DNA of 64,000 nucleotides, taken from JAGLON01 sp041394985. GTDB taxonomy: Bacteria; Zixibacteria; MSB-5A5; GN15; JAAZOE01. Within the stretch, counting starts at the first letter, position 1, and the number at the start of each line of letters is the position of its first letter. A model generated the notes under the pieces. The model had not been told where the DNA came from and did no database searches. It worked only from the letters and a program-made list of their open reading frames with translations. The translations under genes were made by a program, and so were the position numbers. The stretch is from contig JAWLBI010000001.1 of the NCBI GenBank assembly GCA_041394985.1, positions 1,550,001 to 1,614,000 on the forward strand, read 5' to 3'. Shown here in pieces: positions 1 to 8,371 of this stretch.

Positions 1-2
1 GC

Positions 3-365
3 AAGGCGCTCGGCGTCGAATCCGTCCGCACAATCGATGCGCTCAACTATGAAGAGACGCTCAAGGCGGTACAGGAAGAGATTGAAAAGCCCGGCCCGTC
101 GGTATTGATTACCAACCGCCCGTGTGCTCTGATGCCGAAGCGTGTATATGATGTGCCGTATGAAGTCGATCTCGAATTGTGCAACGGCTGCAGCGCCTGC
201 TTCCGCATCGGCTGCCCGGCCATTCTGCCATCGAAGGAGTTGACGAAGAAGCATCGCCCGAAAGCGGAAATCGATGCCACCCTGTGCACCGGCTGTACGC
301 TGTGCGCGCAGGTATGTCAACCGGAAGCGATTGTGCTCAAACAACAGCCCGAAGGGGTAAAGTGA
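3..365 (+). CDS. iorA: Indolepyruvate:ferredoxin oxidoreductase alpha subunit, C-terminal part
   Basis: Only the last 120 residues are in the window; the gene starts upstream and the full family protein is about 600 residues. The visible part holds the C-terminal 2[4Fe-4S] ferredoxin-like domain: one Cys cluster with the pattern CNGCSAC (around 180-215) and one with CTGCTLC followed by a further Cys-Gln-Pro (around 283-325). In this family the clusters carry electrons from the thiamine-diphosphate site to ferredoxin during oxidative decarboxylation of aryl or branched 2-oxoacids to acyl-CoA. The beta subunit gene follows after 8 nt, as expected for iorAB. Family assignment is firm; the exact substrate cannot be told from this fragment. 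Confidence 0.88.
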   Translation, partial: KALGVESVRTIDALNYEETLKAVQEEIEKPGPSVLITNRPCALMPKRVYDVPYEVDLELCNGCSACFRIGCPAILPSKELTKKHRPKAEIDATLCTGCTLCAQVCQPEAIVLKQQPEGVK

Positions 366-373
366 GGTCGATC

Positions 374-967
374 ATGGAAAACAACACACAGAATATATTG
401 ATAGTCGGTGTTGGCGGTCAGGGCGTGCTGCTGGCCTCGGAGCTTCTCTCGGAAGTCGCCCAGATGTCCGGCCTCGATGTAAAAAAATCGGAAGTCCACG
501 GCATGTCGCAGCGCGGCGGTGTCGTTTCTTCGCATGTGCGCATCGGAAAAAAGGTTTATTCTCCTATCATCCCCTATGGGCAGGCCGATATCGTGATGTC
601 ATTCGAACAGGCCGAGGGGCTGCGGGCAATCGACTGGCTGAAAAAAGACGGCAAGATGATCGTTTCGACAACGCGTCTCGTGCCGCCGATTGCTAATTTT
701 GGAGATGTTCATTATCCCGAAGATCCGGTTGGCGAGATGAAGAAGAAGACCGACAATGTGATCGCTATCGAGGCAGATAAAATGGCCAAAGAACTGGGCA
801 ATATACGTCTGGTTAATACAATATTGCTGGCCGTGGCTTCGCCGTTTATGGGTTTCGATGCCTCTGTGTGGCAGGAGGCGATCAAGAGGCTGGTCAAGCC
901 GAAATTCGTCGATATCAATCTCAAGGCATTCGAACAGGGCAGTGCCCTGGCGAAGGCCGGTGTATAA
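374..967 (+). CDS. iorB: Indolepyruvate:ferredoxin oxidoreductase beta subunit
   Basis: A 197-residue protein of the pyruvate/ketoisovalerate oxidoreductase gamma-domain family. The N-terminus has the glycine-rich signature VGVGGQGVLLASELL and then the typical EVHGMSQRGGVVSSHVRIG stretch, both hallmarks of IorB/PorG-type subunits. It pairs with the iorA end just upstream (8 nt gap). The ATG at 374 is chosen because it gives the usual family N-terminus MENNTQNILIVG; longer readings run back into iorA in another frame. Together the subunits would oxidise aryl-2-oxoacids made from aromatic amino acids, passing electrons to ferredoxin and yielding acyl-CoA for the Ptb/Buk genes downstream. Confidence 0.92.
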   Translation: MENNTQNILIVGVGGQGVLLASELLSEVAQMSGLDVKKSEVHGMSQRGGVVSSHVRIGKKVYSPIIPYGQADIVMSFEQAEGLRAIDWLKKDGKMIVSTTRLVPPIANFGDVHYPEDPVGEMKKKTDNVIAIEADKMAKELGNIRLVNTILLAVASPFMGFDASVWQEAIKRLVKPKFVDINLKAFEQGSALAKAGV

Positions 968-979
968 TTAGATTCTTAT

Positions 980-1010
980 AAAAGGCGGCCCGGTGCGGTC
1001 GCCTTTTTTC
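980..1010 (+). terminator. Intrinsic terminator after iorAB
   Basis: GGCGGCC and GGTCGCC arms (one G-U pair) around a CGGTGC loop, preceded by four A and followed by six T. It lies between iorB and the kinase gene, so buk/ptb may have their own transcription start or depend on read-through. Confidence 0.75.
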
Positions 1011-1042
1011 TACTGGGGCACCACGCTCGGAAAGGGACTTTC

Positions 1043-2122
1043 ATGGCCGAACACACCCCGCTTATTCTCGTTATCAATCCCGGTTCCACATCGACCAAAG
1101 TCGCCGTCTATGCCGGCACGAAGGAGATTCACTCGAAGAATGTCGAACATCCTGCCGCCGAGCTGGCGAAATTCGATTTAGTGTCGGAGCAGTTTGATCT
1201 GCGCCGCGCCGCTATCGAGGCATGGCTGGATACTCTGCCGGATGCGGATAAAAAATTTACGGCTATCGCCGGCCGAGGCGCGCCGCTGAAGCCACTCAAG
1301 GGCGGCACATATTCGATTTCGAAGCAGATGCTGGATGATGTGACCAAATCGACCTATTCGAATCATGCCTCGAATCTGGGAGCGATACTGGCCGACTATT
1401 TTGCGAAGAAACACAAAATCCCGGCATACATCACCGATCCAATAACGACTGATAATTTCACCGAGTTGGCGCGCATCTCCGGAGTGCCGGAAATCAAGCG
1501 CAAGTGCCGGTCGCATTGTTTGAACATCAAGGCAATGGGCAGGGCAGAGGCGGCAAAACTCGGCAAGAAGCTCGATGAAGTCAACTTCGTCGTCGCACAC
1601 ATGGGCGGCGGCATATCGGTTGCGGCGCTTGAGAAGGGGCGAGTTGTCGATGTCAACGATGGGCTGCTTGGAATGGGGCCGTTTTCACCGGATCGAGCCG
1701 GAGCGCTGCCGATTGGCGGTGTAGTTGAGTTGTGTTTTTCGGGGAAGTTCACGAAGGATGAATTGGTGAAGAAATTCTCCAAGGAGTCCGGCCTGATTGC
1801 CTATCTGGGGACATCCGATTTGCGCGAGGTCGAGAAGAAAATCGCCGCCGGCGATAATCAGGCCGCGCTGATCTTCGATGCCATGTGCTATCAGATCGCC
1901 AAGGAAATCGGCGCCTGCGCCGCAGTCCTCAAGGGGGACGTGCAGGGAATCATCCTCACCGGGGGGATGGCGCACTCGGAGAAACTAAGAGACACCATCG
2001 AGCAGTATGTGAAATTCATCGCCCCGGTTATCAATGCCGCGGGGGAATTCGAAATGATCGCGCTGGCCGAAGGCGCCATCCGGGCGCTCAATGGAGAAGA
2101 AACCATTCAGGTCTACGAATAA
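1043..2122 (+). CDS. buk: Butyrate kinase
   Basis: A 359-residue member of the acetokinase family, of usual butyrate kinase length. The N-terminal phosphate-binding signature VINPGSTSTKVAVY is at residues 10-23; AHMGGGISVA lies near residue 187, followed by GLLGMGPFSPDRAGALP, which is characteristic of Buk rather than AckA. It transfers phosphate from an acyl phosphate to ADP, giving ATP and a free carboxylic acid. The next two genes encode phosphotransacylases that would supply the acyl phosphate from acyl-CoA. Given iorAB upstream, the substrates may be branched or aryl acyl groups and not only butyrate; that is inference. Confidence 0.93.
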   Translation: MAEHTPLILVINPGSTSTKVAVYAGTKEIHSKNVEHPAAELAKFDLVSEQFDLRRAAIEAWLDTLPDADKKFTAIAGRGAPLKPLKGGTYSISKQMLDDVTKSTYSNHASNLGAILADYFAKKHKIPAYITDPITTDNFTELARISGVPEIKRKCRSHCLNIKAMGRAEAAKLGKKLDEVNFVVAHMGGGISVAALEKGRVVDVNDGLLGMGPFSPDRAGALPIGGVVELCFSGKFTKDELVKKFSKESGLIAYLGTSDLREVEKKIAAGDNQAALIFDAMCYQIAKEIGACAAVLKGDVQGIILTGGMAHSEKLRDTIEQYVKFIAPVINAAGEFEMIALAEGAIRALNGEETIQVYE

Positions 2123-2136
2123 ATGAGAGATATAGC

Positions 2137-3075
2137 ATGCTGAAATCCTCACAAGATATTATAGATGCCGCGAAGAAATTATCAGCGGGCGGCAAGCGGC
2201 CGCGTATCGCAGTTGCGGTGGCGCAAGATGCCGATGTGCTCGGGGCCATCCGGTCGGCGTATGATGACGGCATCTGCGATGGCTCGCTGTTCGGCGACGA
2301 GGCGAAAATAAAGGAGGCCGCCGACAAGGCGGGAGTGTCGCTGGATAATCTGGATGTTATCCATGTCCCGGATGCGAACGAAGCAGTCCTCGGGGCGGTC
2401 AAACTGGCCGCCGAGGGCAATGCCGATGCCGTGATGAAAGGCTTCGTATCGACCTCGGCGCTGTTGAAGGGGGTGCTCGATAAACGGTTTGGGCTCCGCC
2501 AGGGGCCGACACTGTCGCATGTGGCCGTGCTGACGATTCCCGGCCGCGACAAGTTATTGCTGATTACCGACGGCGGCATGGTCGTCAAGCCGGATGAGCA
2601 ACAGCGAATCGATATTGTAAAGAATTCTCTCATTGTCGCGCGGGCATTGGGTATCAAACCGATTAAGGTGGCTCTCTCGGCCGCGACTGATAGAGTCGTC
2701 GCATCCATGCCGCAGACGAGCGAGAGCGCCAAAATCGCCGAGGCGCTCCGGGCGGAAAACATCCCCGACCTCGAAATCGCCGGGCCGATGGCATTCGATA
2801 CCGCCATTTCGCCGGTGGTGGCGAAAAAGATCGGGGCAAATCATCCGGTGGCCGGGGATGCCGATGTCTATGTCGTCGGCTCGATCGAGGAGTGCAATAT
2901 CACGACCAAGAGTATGATTATTTTTCACGAGGCTATTTTTGCTGGGGTTATTATCGGAGCGAAAATTCCGGTCTCGCTGGTATCGCGCACCGATCCGGTG
3001 ATTGGCAAGAAAACATCGATTGCGCTGGCCTGTCTGACTGCCGACTACTATCGCCGTACGCAAGGGGAGGGCTGA
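2137..3075 (+). CDS. ptb: Phosphate butyryltransferase (phosphotransacylase), copy 1
   Basis: A 312-residue protein of the phosphate acetyl/butyryltransferase family. Recognisable segments are PRIAVAVAQDADVLGAI near the N-terminus, ADAVMKGFVSTSALLKGVL, then LLLITDGGMVVKPD in the middle, and C-terminal HPVAGDADVYVVGSIEECN. It exchanges CoA for phosphate on an acyl-CoA, forming the substrate of the adjacent butyrate kinase. The ATG at 2137 gives the family N-terminus and sits 14 nt behind the kinase stop. A second diverged paralogue follows after 2 nt, an unusual duplication. Confidence 0.9.
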   Translation: MLKSSQDIIDAAKKLSAGGKRPRIAVAVAQDADVLGAIRSAYDDGICDGSLFGDEAKIKEAADKAGVSLDNLDVIHVPDANEAVLGAVKLAAEGNADAVMKGFVSTSALLKGVLDKRFGLRQGPTLSHVAVLTIPGRDKLLLITDGGMVVKPDEQQRIDIVKNSLIVARALGIKPIKVALSAATDRVVASMPQTSESAKIAEALRAENIPDLEIAGPMAFDTAISPVVAKKIGANHPVAGDADVYVVGSIEECNITTKSMIIFHEAIFAGVIIGAKIPVSLVSRTDPVIGKKTSIALACLTADYYRRTQGEG

Positions 3076-3077
3076 TC

Positions 3078-3992
3078 ATGGAACAAATTACGACTTTCGA
3101 ACAGCTCGTCTCGCATATGCAGGCAGAGGCCAAGAAAAACAAGATTCCGCGCGCGGCATACATCGGATTGCCGGATGTTCAGGCCGTAAAGATGATGGCG
3201 CAGGCGTCTCGCGACAAGATTGCCAAATCGATAGTATTATACAATAAAGAAGAATGTTCTCAAGTATTACTTGAAGCCGAAGTCGATGACCTTCAGCTCC
3301 CGGTTATCCATGCCGATTCCATCGGCGATGCCTGCGCGCAGGCGGTGAAGATGCTCGCCGGCGGACAGATCGAATATCTGATTTTAGGTGAAAAATATAT
3401 CGATGCCTTCGATATTCTGGCTGCCAACGGGTTCGTGCCGCATAAAAGGTCGGCCTGCCATGTGGCGGTATTCGAGCATGAAAAGTATCCTCGGTTGTTG
3501 CTATTGTCCGACGGATTCGTGACGCCTGCGCCGGATCTGGTCGGCAAGATGGATATCATCGGGCAGGCGGTGGGGGTGGCTCATCGGCTGGGTGTTGAGA
3601 CGCCGAAAGTCGCCGTGACGGCGGCGGTCGAGGTCGTTTATCCGGTCATGGATGTAACCAAGGATGCTGCCGTGCTGGCCAAGATGTCGGATCGCAGGCA
3701 GATCAAGGGGTGTATCGTCGACGGCCCGCTGTCGATGGACTGCGCGACGGTGCCCGAGGTGGCCAAGGACAAAGGTGTAGTCTCTCCCGTTGCGGGAGTG
3801 GCCGATGTGTTGATCGCGCCGAATGTCGAAACCGGGAATGGTATTTATAAGGCGATGTCGCTGGTGGCGAAGGCAAAGACGGCGGGCGTTATTGTGGGCG
3901 GCAAATGCCCGGTAGCCTTGATGGCCAACTGCGACGGCCCGGACAATGTGTATTATTCCCTCGCATTGACGAGTCTGCTGACGTTGGGGTAG
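3078..3992 (+). CDS. Phosphate butyryltransferase-like protein, copy 2
   Basis: A 304-residue paralogue of the preceding phosphotransacylase, starting 2 nt after its stop. It keeps the fold landmarks (YLILGEKYIDAFDILAA in place of the VMKGFVSTSALL segment, LLLLSDGFVTPAPD, VSPVAGVADVLIAPNVETGN) but is strongly diverged from copy 1. The enzyme may act on another acyl-CoA or be a regulatory or heteromeric partner; the sequence does not decide. It is the last recognisable metabolic gene of the operon and is followed by a palindromic repeat. Family call is good, substrate unknown. Confidence 0.8.
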   Translation: MEQITTFEQLVSHMQAEAKKNKIPRAAYIGLPDVQAVKMMAQASRDKIAKSIVLYNKEECSQVLLEAEVDDLQLPVIHADSIGDACAQAVKMLAGGQIEYLILGEKYIDAFDILAANGFVPHKRSACHVAVFEHEKYPRLLLLSDGFVTPAPDLVGKMDIIGQAVGVAHRLGVETPKVAVTAAVEVVYPVMDVTKDAAVLAKMSDRRQIKGCIVDGPLSMDCATVPEVAKDKGVVSPVAGVADVLIAPNVETGNGIYKAMSLVAKAKTAGVIVGGKCPVALMANCDGPDNVYYSLALTSLLTLG

Positions 3993-4011
3993 CAAGTCTT
4001 TTGTAGGGGCC

Positions 4012-4085
4012 GTCCGCCGAGGCGGACCGGCCCGTGGGCAGGAACCCACCCTCGCCCCGCAGAGCGGGACATCGGATGGACCCCC
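4012..4085 (+). repeat. Palindromic repeat, TGTAGG-headed type plus ACCCACCCT unit
   Basis: TGTAGGGGC followed by a GTCCGCC-GAG-GCGGAC palindrome, running into GGCAGGAACCCACCCTCGC with a small CCCCGC-AGA-GCGGG hairpin and CATCGGATGG. The same framework with different palindromes recurs at 4878-4972 (inverted) and near 31190. Confidence 0.6.
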
Positions 4086-4113
4086 CGGCCGCCGCGATTC
4101 GGAGATTGTGTGT

Positions 4114-4440
4114 ATGCAGGAAGAGCATTATATAAAACTCTTTGAGTTGGCGCAACTTAACCTGTTTTTAGGCAGTGTCGTCTATTGCATGGGGGCAGTG
4201 TATCAGGTGTTCGCAATACTCGTGTTGAATAAGGATAGGCGAATCAGCCGAATTGTCGGCATTGTGTTACTTACCCGCATATGTGCATTTCTTTCCTCAT
4301 ACATGATTTGGATATTGTTATTTCAAAACACCGATGTGATGGCCGGCCCGATATTACTACCGGCATTAGTTGCAGAAGTGCCCCTTTCAATTCTCCTCCT
4401 CAAGGTATTTCGTTATAAGGCAATTTGCAAGAGCCTATAA
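4114..4440 (+). CDS. Small integral membrane protein, function unknown
   Basis: A 108-residue protein (an alternative GTG at 4108 would add two residues). Three hydrophobic segments are visible: roughly residues 12-37, 47-70 and 76-100, the first including LFLGSVVYCMGAVYQVFAIL and the second IVGIVLLTRICAFLSSYMI. I do not recognise the family. It lies alone between a repeat and an 11-bp-stem terminator, which supports it being a real transcribed gene. No function is proposed. Confidence 0.55.
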   Translation: MQEEHYIKLFELAQLNLFLGSVVYCMGAVYQVFAILVLNKDRRISRIVGIVLLTRICAFLSSYMIWILLFQNTDVMAGPILLPALVAEVPLSILLLKVFRYKAICKSL

Positions 4441-4447
4441 TTTTGTA

Positions 4448-4480
4448 TGGCAGGTTTCCAAAAGAAACCTGCCATTTATT
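4448..4480 (+). terminator. Intrinsic terminator, 11-bp stem
   Basis: TGGCAGGTTTC-CAAAA-GAAACCTGCCA, a perfect 11-bp stem eight nt after the small membrane protein gene, followed by TTTATT. Confidence 0.7.
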
Positions 4481-5524
4481 AACAAGTTGTAGGGGGCAGG
4501 AGCCCTGTTGAAAACTCTGATGAAAGAAGAGCGCTCCTGCCATTAGCGTGATGCGTGAATCTCTCATTTCCCCACCAACTTCGCTAGTAATCCCGACTCC
4601 ATCCTCCTGTATGAAAAACTACATCAGTTATATAGGAGGTACCGCCACGTCTACATCTAAAAGACAAATCACTCGCATGTTTCGACTCTATTGGCAGATG
4701 AAACGAATGACGAAACATGTTGACGATGATAAGAGAGTGGGGAGTTTGAGTGGGACCCCTGAAAATGAGCAAACAAACCCAATTCTCCCTAACGAAAACG
4801 GCATCAACTAATTACAATGAATTATTCTCCGAAGCAGTGTGGATAACCCTAATGATTTCTCTGTTTTTGGCTCAATCCGCTCCCCCTCCTTCCCAAGGAG
4901 GGGGCTGGGGGGTGGTTGAGACCGGGTGACCCATCCGATGCCTGTCTTCGGGCGAGGGTGGGGTCCCGCCAGAGTGTAGGGGCGATTCACGAATCGCCCG
5001 GTTGCGCTTCGCGCATGTCAAGACCACAAGGGTCTTGACCTACTGAAGAAACAAGAGCAGATTCTTCGGTCGTCCCGAAGACGGGACTCTCTCAGAATGA
5101 CGGCGATAGAGGTTACACCGATGGAATTGTGTAGTCATGAAAGCATAGCCGAAATATCTGGAAGAACCCACTCGTTGGGTGGGATACCAGTAGATGAGAT
5201 GCCCACAAGAGTCGGGCATATTTTGAGTCAGATATCTCATCCCAACCCTAAAGAGGTTGGGCACCCAATCCGTCAACTTCGTTGACCTTTATTGGAAGAG
5301 CGTGGGGCTCCTGCCATACTATTGTTTGTAACAGGTTGTTACAAAAATATAGTAGGGAATCGGTATTCTTTTAGTATATTTCTCATACCTATTTAGTGGA
5401 AGAAATTCCAATTTGCATAGAATTGCTTGAGTATAAAATCCGATCCCTCGAAGACGGGGATACAGCGAATTGTACCGATTCTCGGTAAGCGCTTGAGGAT
5501 TGAATCGTACAGGCGAGGCGGGAC
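4481..5524. repeat. About 1 kb gene-free nest of short palindromic repeats
   Basis: No convincing gene. Clear elements are: GGCAGGAGC with its inverted copy GCTCCTGCC (4496-4542), with another GGGGCTCCTGCC near 5306; a CCCCTCCTT/AAGGAGGGGG hairpin with GGGTGGGGTCCCGCC (4878-4972); TGTAGG followed by GGGCGATTC-AC-GAATCGCCC (4975-4999); GTCAAGACC-ACAAG-GGTCTTGAC followed by CTAC (5017-5043); a copy, inverted, of the CATTCTGA...GAAGAATCTGCTCTTG repeat (5048-5101); and hairpins built on CCCA/TGGG, GCCC/GGGC and CCCAACC/GGTTGGG (5164-5270). The part 5330-5524 is unremarkable AT-richer sequence. Open frames here lack family signals and cross the palindromes. Confidence 0.65.
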
Positions 5525-6229
5525 TTAGACTACCCTGCCTCGTTTTGTTTTTGTCCGGTGTCGTGCCGCCAATCGTAAAAAGATATAACCATAAGCAAAA
5601 CCGCCGATATGCGCGAACCAGGCGACACCGCCCATCTGTGGCCCTCCGACCGTGGCCATTCCCATGATGATTTGCAGGGCTATCCAGGCGCCGAGTACAA
5701 AAACAGCAGGCAGCCAGAATAATCGTACAAAAAAGATGAACCAGAATAAAACCATGACCCGGGCGCGCGGCCAAACCACGAAATAGGCGCCCATGACTCC
5801 GGCAATGGCTCCCGATGCCCCAACCAGCGGTGTCGTGCCATCAAAGTCGACTGCCGTAAACAGGGCAATGGCTGCCAGTCCGGCGAAAATATAAAAAATG
5901 ACAAAACGCGCCCGCCCGAGGAAATCCTCGACATTGTTCCCGAATATCCACAGGTAGAGCATATTACCGGCGATGTGGGCGTAGTCGGCATGCATGAACA
6001 TCGAGGTGAACGGCGTCAGCCAGGTGGAGAACGGCATTTGAGGCGTCAGCTCGGCGGCATGCGTCAGTTCATAGGGGATATAGCCGTATTGTACCGTGAA
6101 GTAAAACTGCATTTCGGCCGGGAGCAATTTCTGATAGAAAAAGATAAGACAGTTCAGCGCGATGATTATCACGGTGACGATGGGAAATTTCCCGGTCGGA
6201 TTGTCGTCTTTCAGCGGTATCAGCAACAT
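5525..6229 (-). CDS. Rhomboid family intramembrane serine protease
   Basis: A 234-residue, six- or seven-helix membrane protein. The catalytic serine is in the motif GASGAIAGVMGAYF and the paired histidine in FAHIGGFAYGYIF; the HAxxxHIxGNMLYLWIFG-type segment (here ADYAHIAGNMLYLWIFG) is typical of bacterial rhomboids. These enzymes cut transmembrane helices within the inner membrane. It is transcribed away from a terminator that separates it from the foldase gene, so it probably has its own promoter in 6230-6310. Substrate unknown. Confidence 0.92.
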   Translation of the reverse strand: MLLIPLKDDNPTGKFPIVTVIIIALNCLIFFYQKLLPAEMQFYFTVQYGYIPYELTHAAELTPQMPFSTWLTPFTSMFMHADYAHIAGNMLYLWIFGNNVEDFLGRARFVIFYIFAGLAAIALFTAVDFDGTTPLVGASGAIAGVMGAYFVVWPRARVMVLFWFIFFVRLFWLPAVFVLGAWIALQIIMGMATVGGPQMGGVAWFAHIGGFAYGYIFLRLAARHRTKTKRGRVV

Positions 6230-6310
6230 GCCAGGTTATGCTCCGGTAATTCGAGTTCGCTCATTGTACATGGTATAGCGGTTGAGGGCAAGATTATTCG
6301 ATTGCAGGCA

Positions 6311-6341
6311 TAAAAAAACCCCGGTCGAGACCGGGGTTTTG
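6311..6341 (-). terminator. Intrinsic terminator of the foldase gene
   Basis: CCCCGGTC-GA-GACCGGGG with seven A on the left and four T on the right. Read on the minus strand it ends in a seven-T tract directly after the PpiD-like gene stop. Confidence 0.85.
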
Positions 6342-6359
6342 TGACATGCGAAATGCTTG

Positions 6360-8165
6360 TTATCTCACCGTAAAGAATTCGTCTATGTAGTCTTCGACAT
6401 GTGCGTCTTTGATCAACTCGACGTACCAGGCATTGAGCACCTCGTTGGCCCGCTGTTGAAAGAGCACCTGCTGGATGGAATCCTTCACCGTAGCATAGGT
6501 TGTCAGATCGGCGCTCTGGCGTTCGAGCAGTTTGAAGATGACGTAGCCGCGCGAATACTCGACCGGTTTCGTGATGTCGCCGGGGTTCTTGAGTGAGAAG
6601 GCCGCGCCGAGCGGTTGCGGGTCGCGCCCGATTCCCTTGATGAATCCATTGCGTGCGAAGAAGTCGGTTTTGTCGTATGAACAGTCGGCCTCTTTGGCCG
6701 CGCTTTCGAAATTGGCGCCGTCCTTTACCTGATCGTAAACCTTATCGGCCTGACCCAGGCAAATGTCCATGATCAGTTTGCGTCGAGCATCGGCGGTCAC
6801 GCGGTCTCTGATTTCATCGAGTGTCGCAATACCGGCTTTGGCCTTTTCTGCAACGCGAACGACAAACATGGCGGAGGAGTTTTCATAGGTATGAGAAATA
6901 TCGCCGATATCGTGCTGGAAGGCGAAATTATTCACGCCTCGCATATTTCCGAGTTGCGGAATAGACTGGTTTTCCGTAAACAGGCCGGTGTTTTTGACTT
7001 CCAGTGAATCCATTTCGGCAGCCGCATCAAAGCCGTCGCTCTCGGCGTTGTTTAAGAACTCCTGCGCTTTGGTAAACGCTTTGCTCAGCGTATTTTCCGA
7101 TGCCTTTATTTTGAAGAGTATATGGCGGGCCTTGAGTTCATCCTGTCCGTCTTTTTTGCGCTTATCTTCGAGCTTAATAATGTGCCAGCCGAATTTCGTT
7201 TTGACCGGTTCGGAGACTTCGCCGACTTTCATGGCAAATGCGGCACTGTCGAATTCGGTTACCATCTGGCCTTTTTTAAACCAGCCAAGGTCGCCGCCCT
7301 GAGGGGCTGACGGACCTTCGGAATAGGAGATGGCCATTTCGGCGAAATCCTCGCCGTCATCGATCAACGCCTTGACATCATCGGCTTCCTTCATAATGTA
7401 GTCCCAGTCTTCATCGGTCGGTTCTTTGGAGAATTCGACATAATCGACGGAGGCGCGGTCTTCGACTTTATAATCGTCTTTGTGGCTGTTGTAATAGTCG
7501 AGGACCTGGTCCTCAGAAACTTCCGGGGCCGGGTTGATGTATTTGGCGGTCGACACATTGATGTATTCGACTTTAACTTTTTCCTGGGTATCCATGTAGT
7601 ATTCCTGGATATCCTGCTCGCCGACGCGTACCGTAGAGGCGATTAACTGTTGCAGTTTTGCCTTGGCGAGTTCCGGTCGATAATAGTTTTCAACCTGTTT
7701 CCAGTAATAGGTGGCCTGTTCGTTCGCCATGGTACCGAGGTACTTGTTATAATCGAACTGCCCGTTGGTCTGGAATTCGGGATTCTCGCGGAATTCCTGC
7801 GGCGGATTATATTTCAGGTACTGGTACATCTCTTTATTCGTGATAGTGACATTGCGCTTGTCCAGCTCCTGATTCATGAGATAGTCGGCGACAAAGTTAT
7901 CCCAGGCCTGACGGCGCAGGTTGTTGATCATGGTGGCATCCATATCCTGATCGCCGAGCTTTTGCTGTTCCTGCTGATAGAGGCGATCCAAAAACGGCCG
8001 ATACAGGCCAAAGTCGATATCCCTGCCGGCGATGGTGCCGATGATATTTTTTTGCGCCTTACTACTCGTAATGTCGGCGCCCCAGACCAGAATAATCGTT
8101 CCGACGAAGGCAACGATGACTACCCAGATGACGACTTTGGTCAGTTTGCGAAAGCTACTAAGCAT
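6360..8165 (-). CDS. PpiD/SurA-like periplasmic peptidyl-prolyl isomerase
   Basis: A 601-residue membrane-anchored foldase. One N-terminal helix (VVIWVVIVAFVGTIILVWGA, residues 10-29) is followed by a SurA-N-like chaperone region and a canonical parvulin domain marked by GPSAPQGGDLGWFKKGQM and KTKFGWHIIKLEDKR. A second, degenerate rotamase-like segment begins with ARHILFKI. The start ATG at 8165 is preferred over an upstream one because AAGGAG lies 9 nt ahead and the product begins like PpiD (MLSSFRKLTK). It would help fold secreted and outer-membrane proteins, of which the window encodes many. Confidence 0.87.
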   Translation of the reverse strand: MLSSFRKLTKVVIWVVIVAFVGTIILVWGADITSSKAQKNIIGTIAGRDIDFGLYRPFLDRLYQQEQQKLGDQDMDATMINNLRRQAWDNFVADYLMNQELDKRNVTITNKEMYQYLKYNPPQEFRENPEFQTNGQFDYNKYLGTMANEQATYYWKQVENYYRPELAKAKLQQLIASTVRVGEQDIQEYYMDTQEKVKVEYINVSTAKYINPAPEVSEDQVLDYYNSHKDDYKVEDRASVDYVEFSKEPTDEDWDYIMKEADDVKALIDDGEDFAEMAISYSEGPSAPQGGDLGWFKKGQMVTEFDSAAFAMKVGEVSEPVKTKFGWHIIKLEDKRKKDGQDELKARHILFKIKASENTLSKAFTKAQEFLNNAESDGFDAAAEMDSLEVKNTGLFTENQSIPQLGNMRGVNNFAFQHDIGDISHTYENSSAMFVVRVAEKAKAGIATLDEIRDRVTADARRKLIMDICLGQADKVYDQVKDGANFESAAKEADCSYDKTDFFARNGFIKGIGRDPQPLGAAFSLKNPGDITKPVEYSRGYVIFKLLERQSADLTTYATVKDSIQQVLFQQRANEVLNAWYVELIKDAHVEDYIDEFFTVR

Positions 8166-8371
8166 GTCACTTAACTCCTTTACGAACACGCGCAGTTTCC
8201 GGCGGATGAGGAATTCTGCCCGTAGAACCACACTTCCACATATAGCGCGATTTAAGCCTCACAATATAGCGAATTCCCGAAACATGGCAAGCCATTTTTC
8301 TGTTTTTACCTTTTGAGATGATTTGGTAAAAATTTAATTGCCCTTACACGGAATAGTGTTAACTTGGCCCA

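Noticed and set aside
4548..4811. Open frame of 87 codons in the repeat nest
   Set aside because: No family signal, no signal peptide or RBS, Ser/Thr/Pro-biased composition, surrounded by palindromic repeats.
4975..5330. Possible CRISPR-like array
   Set aside because: Repeats differ from one another, spacing is irregular and no cas genes are present.
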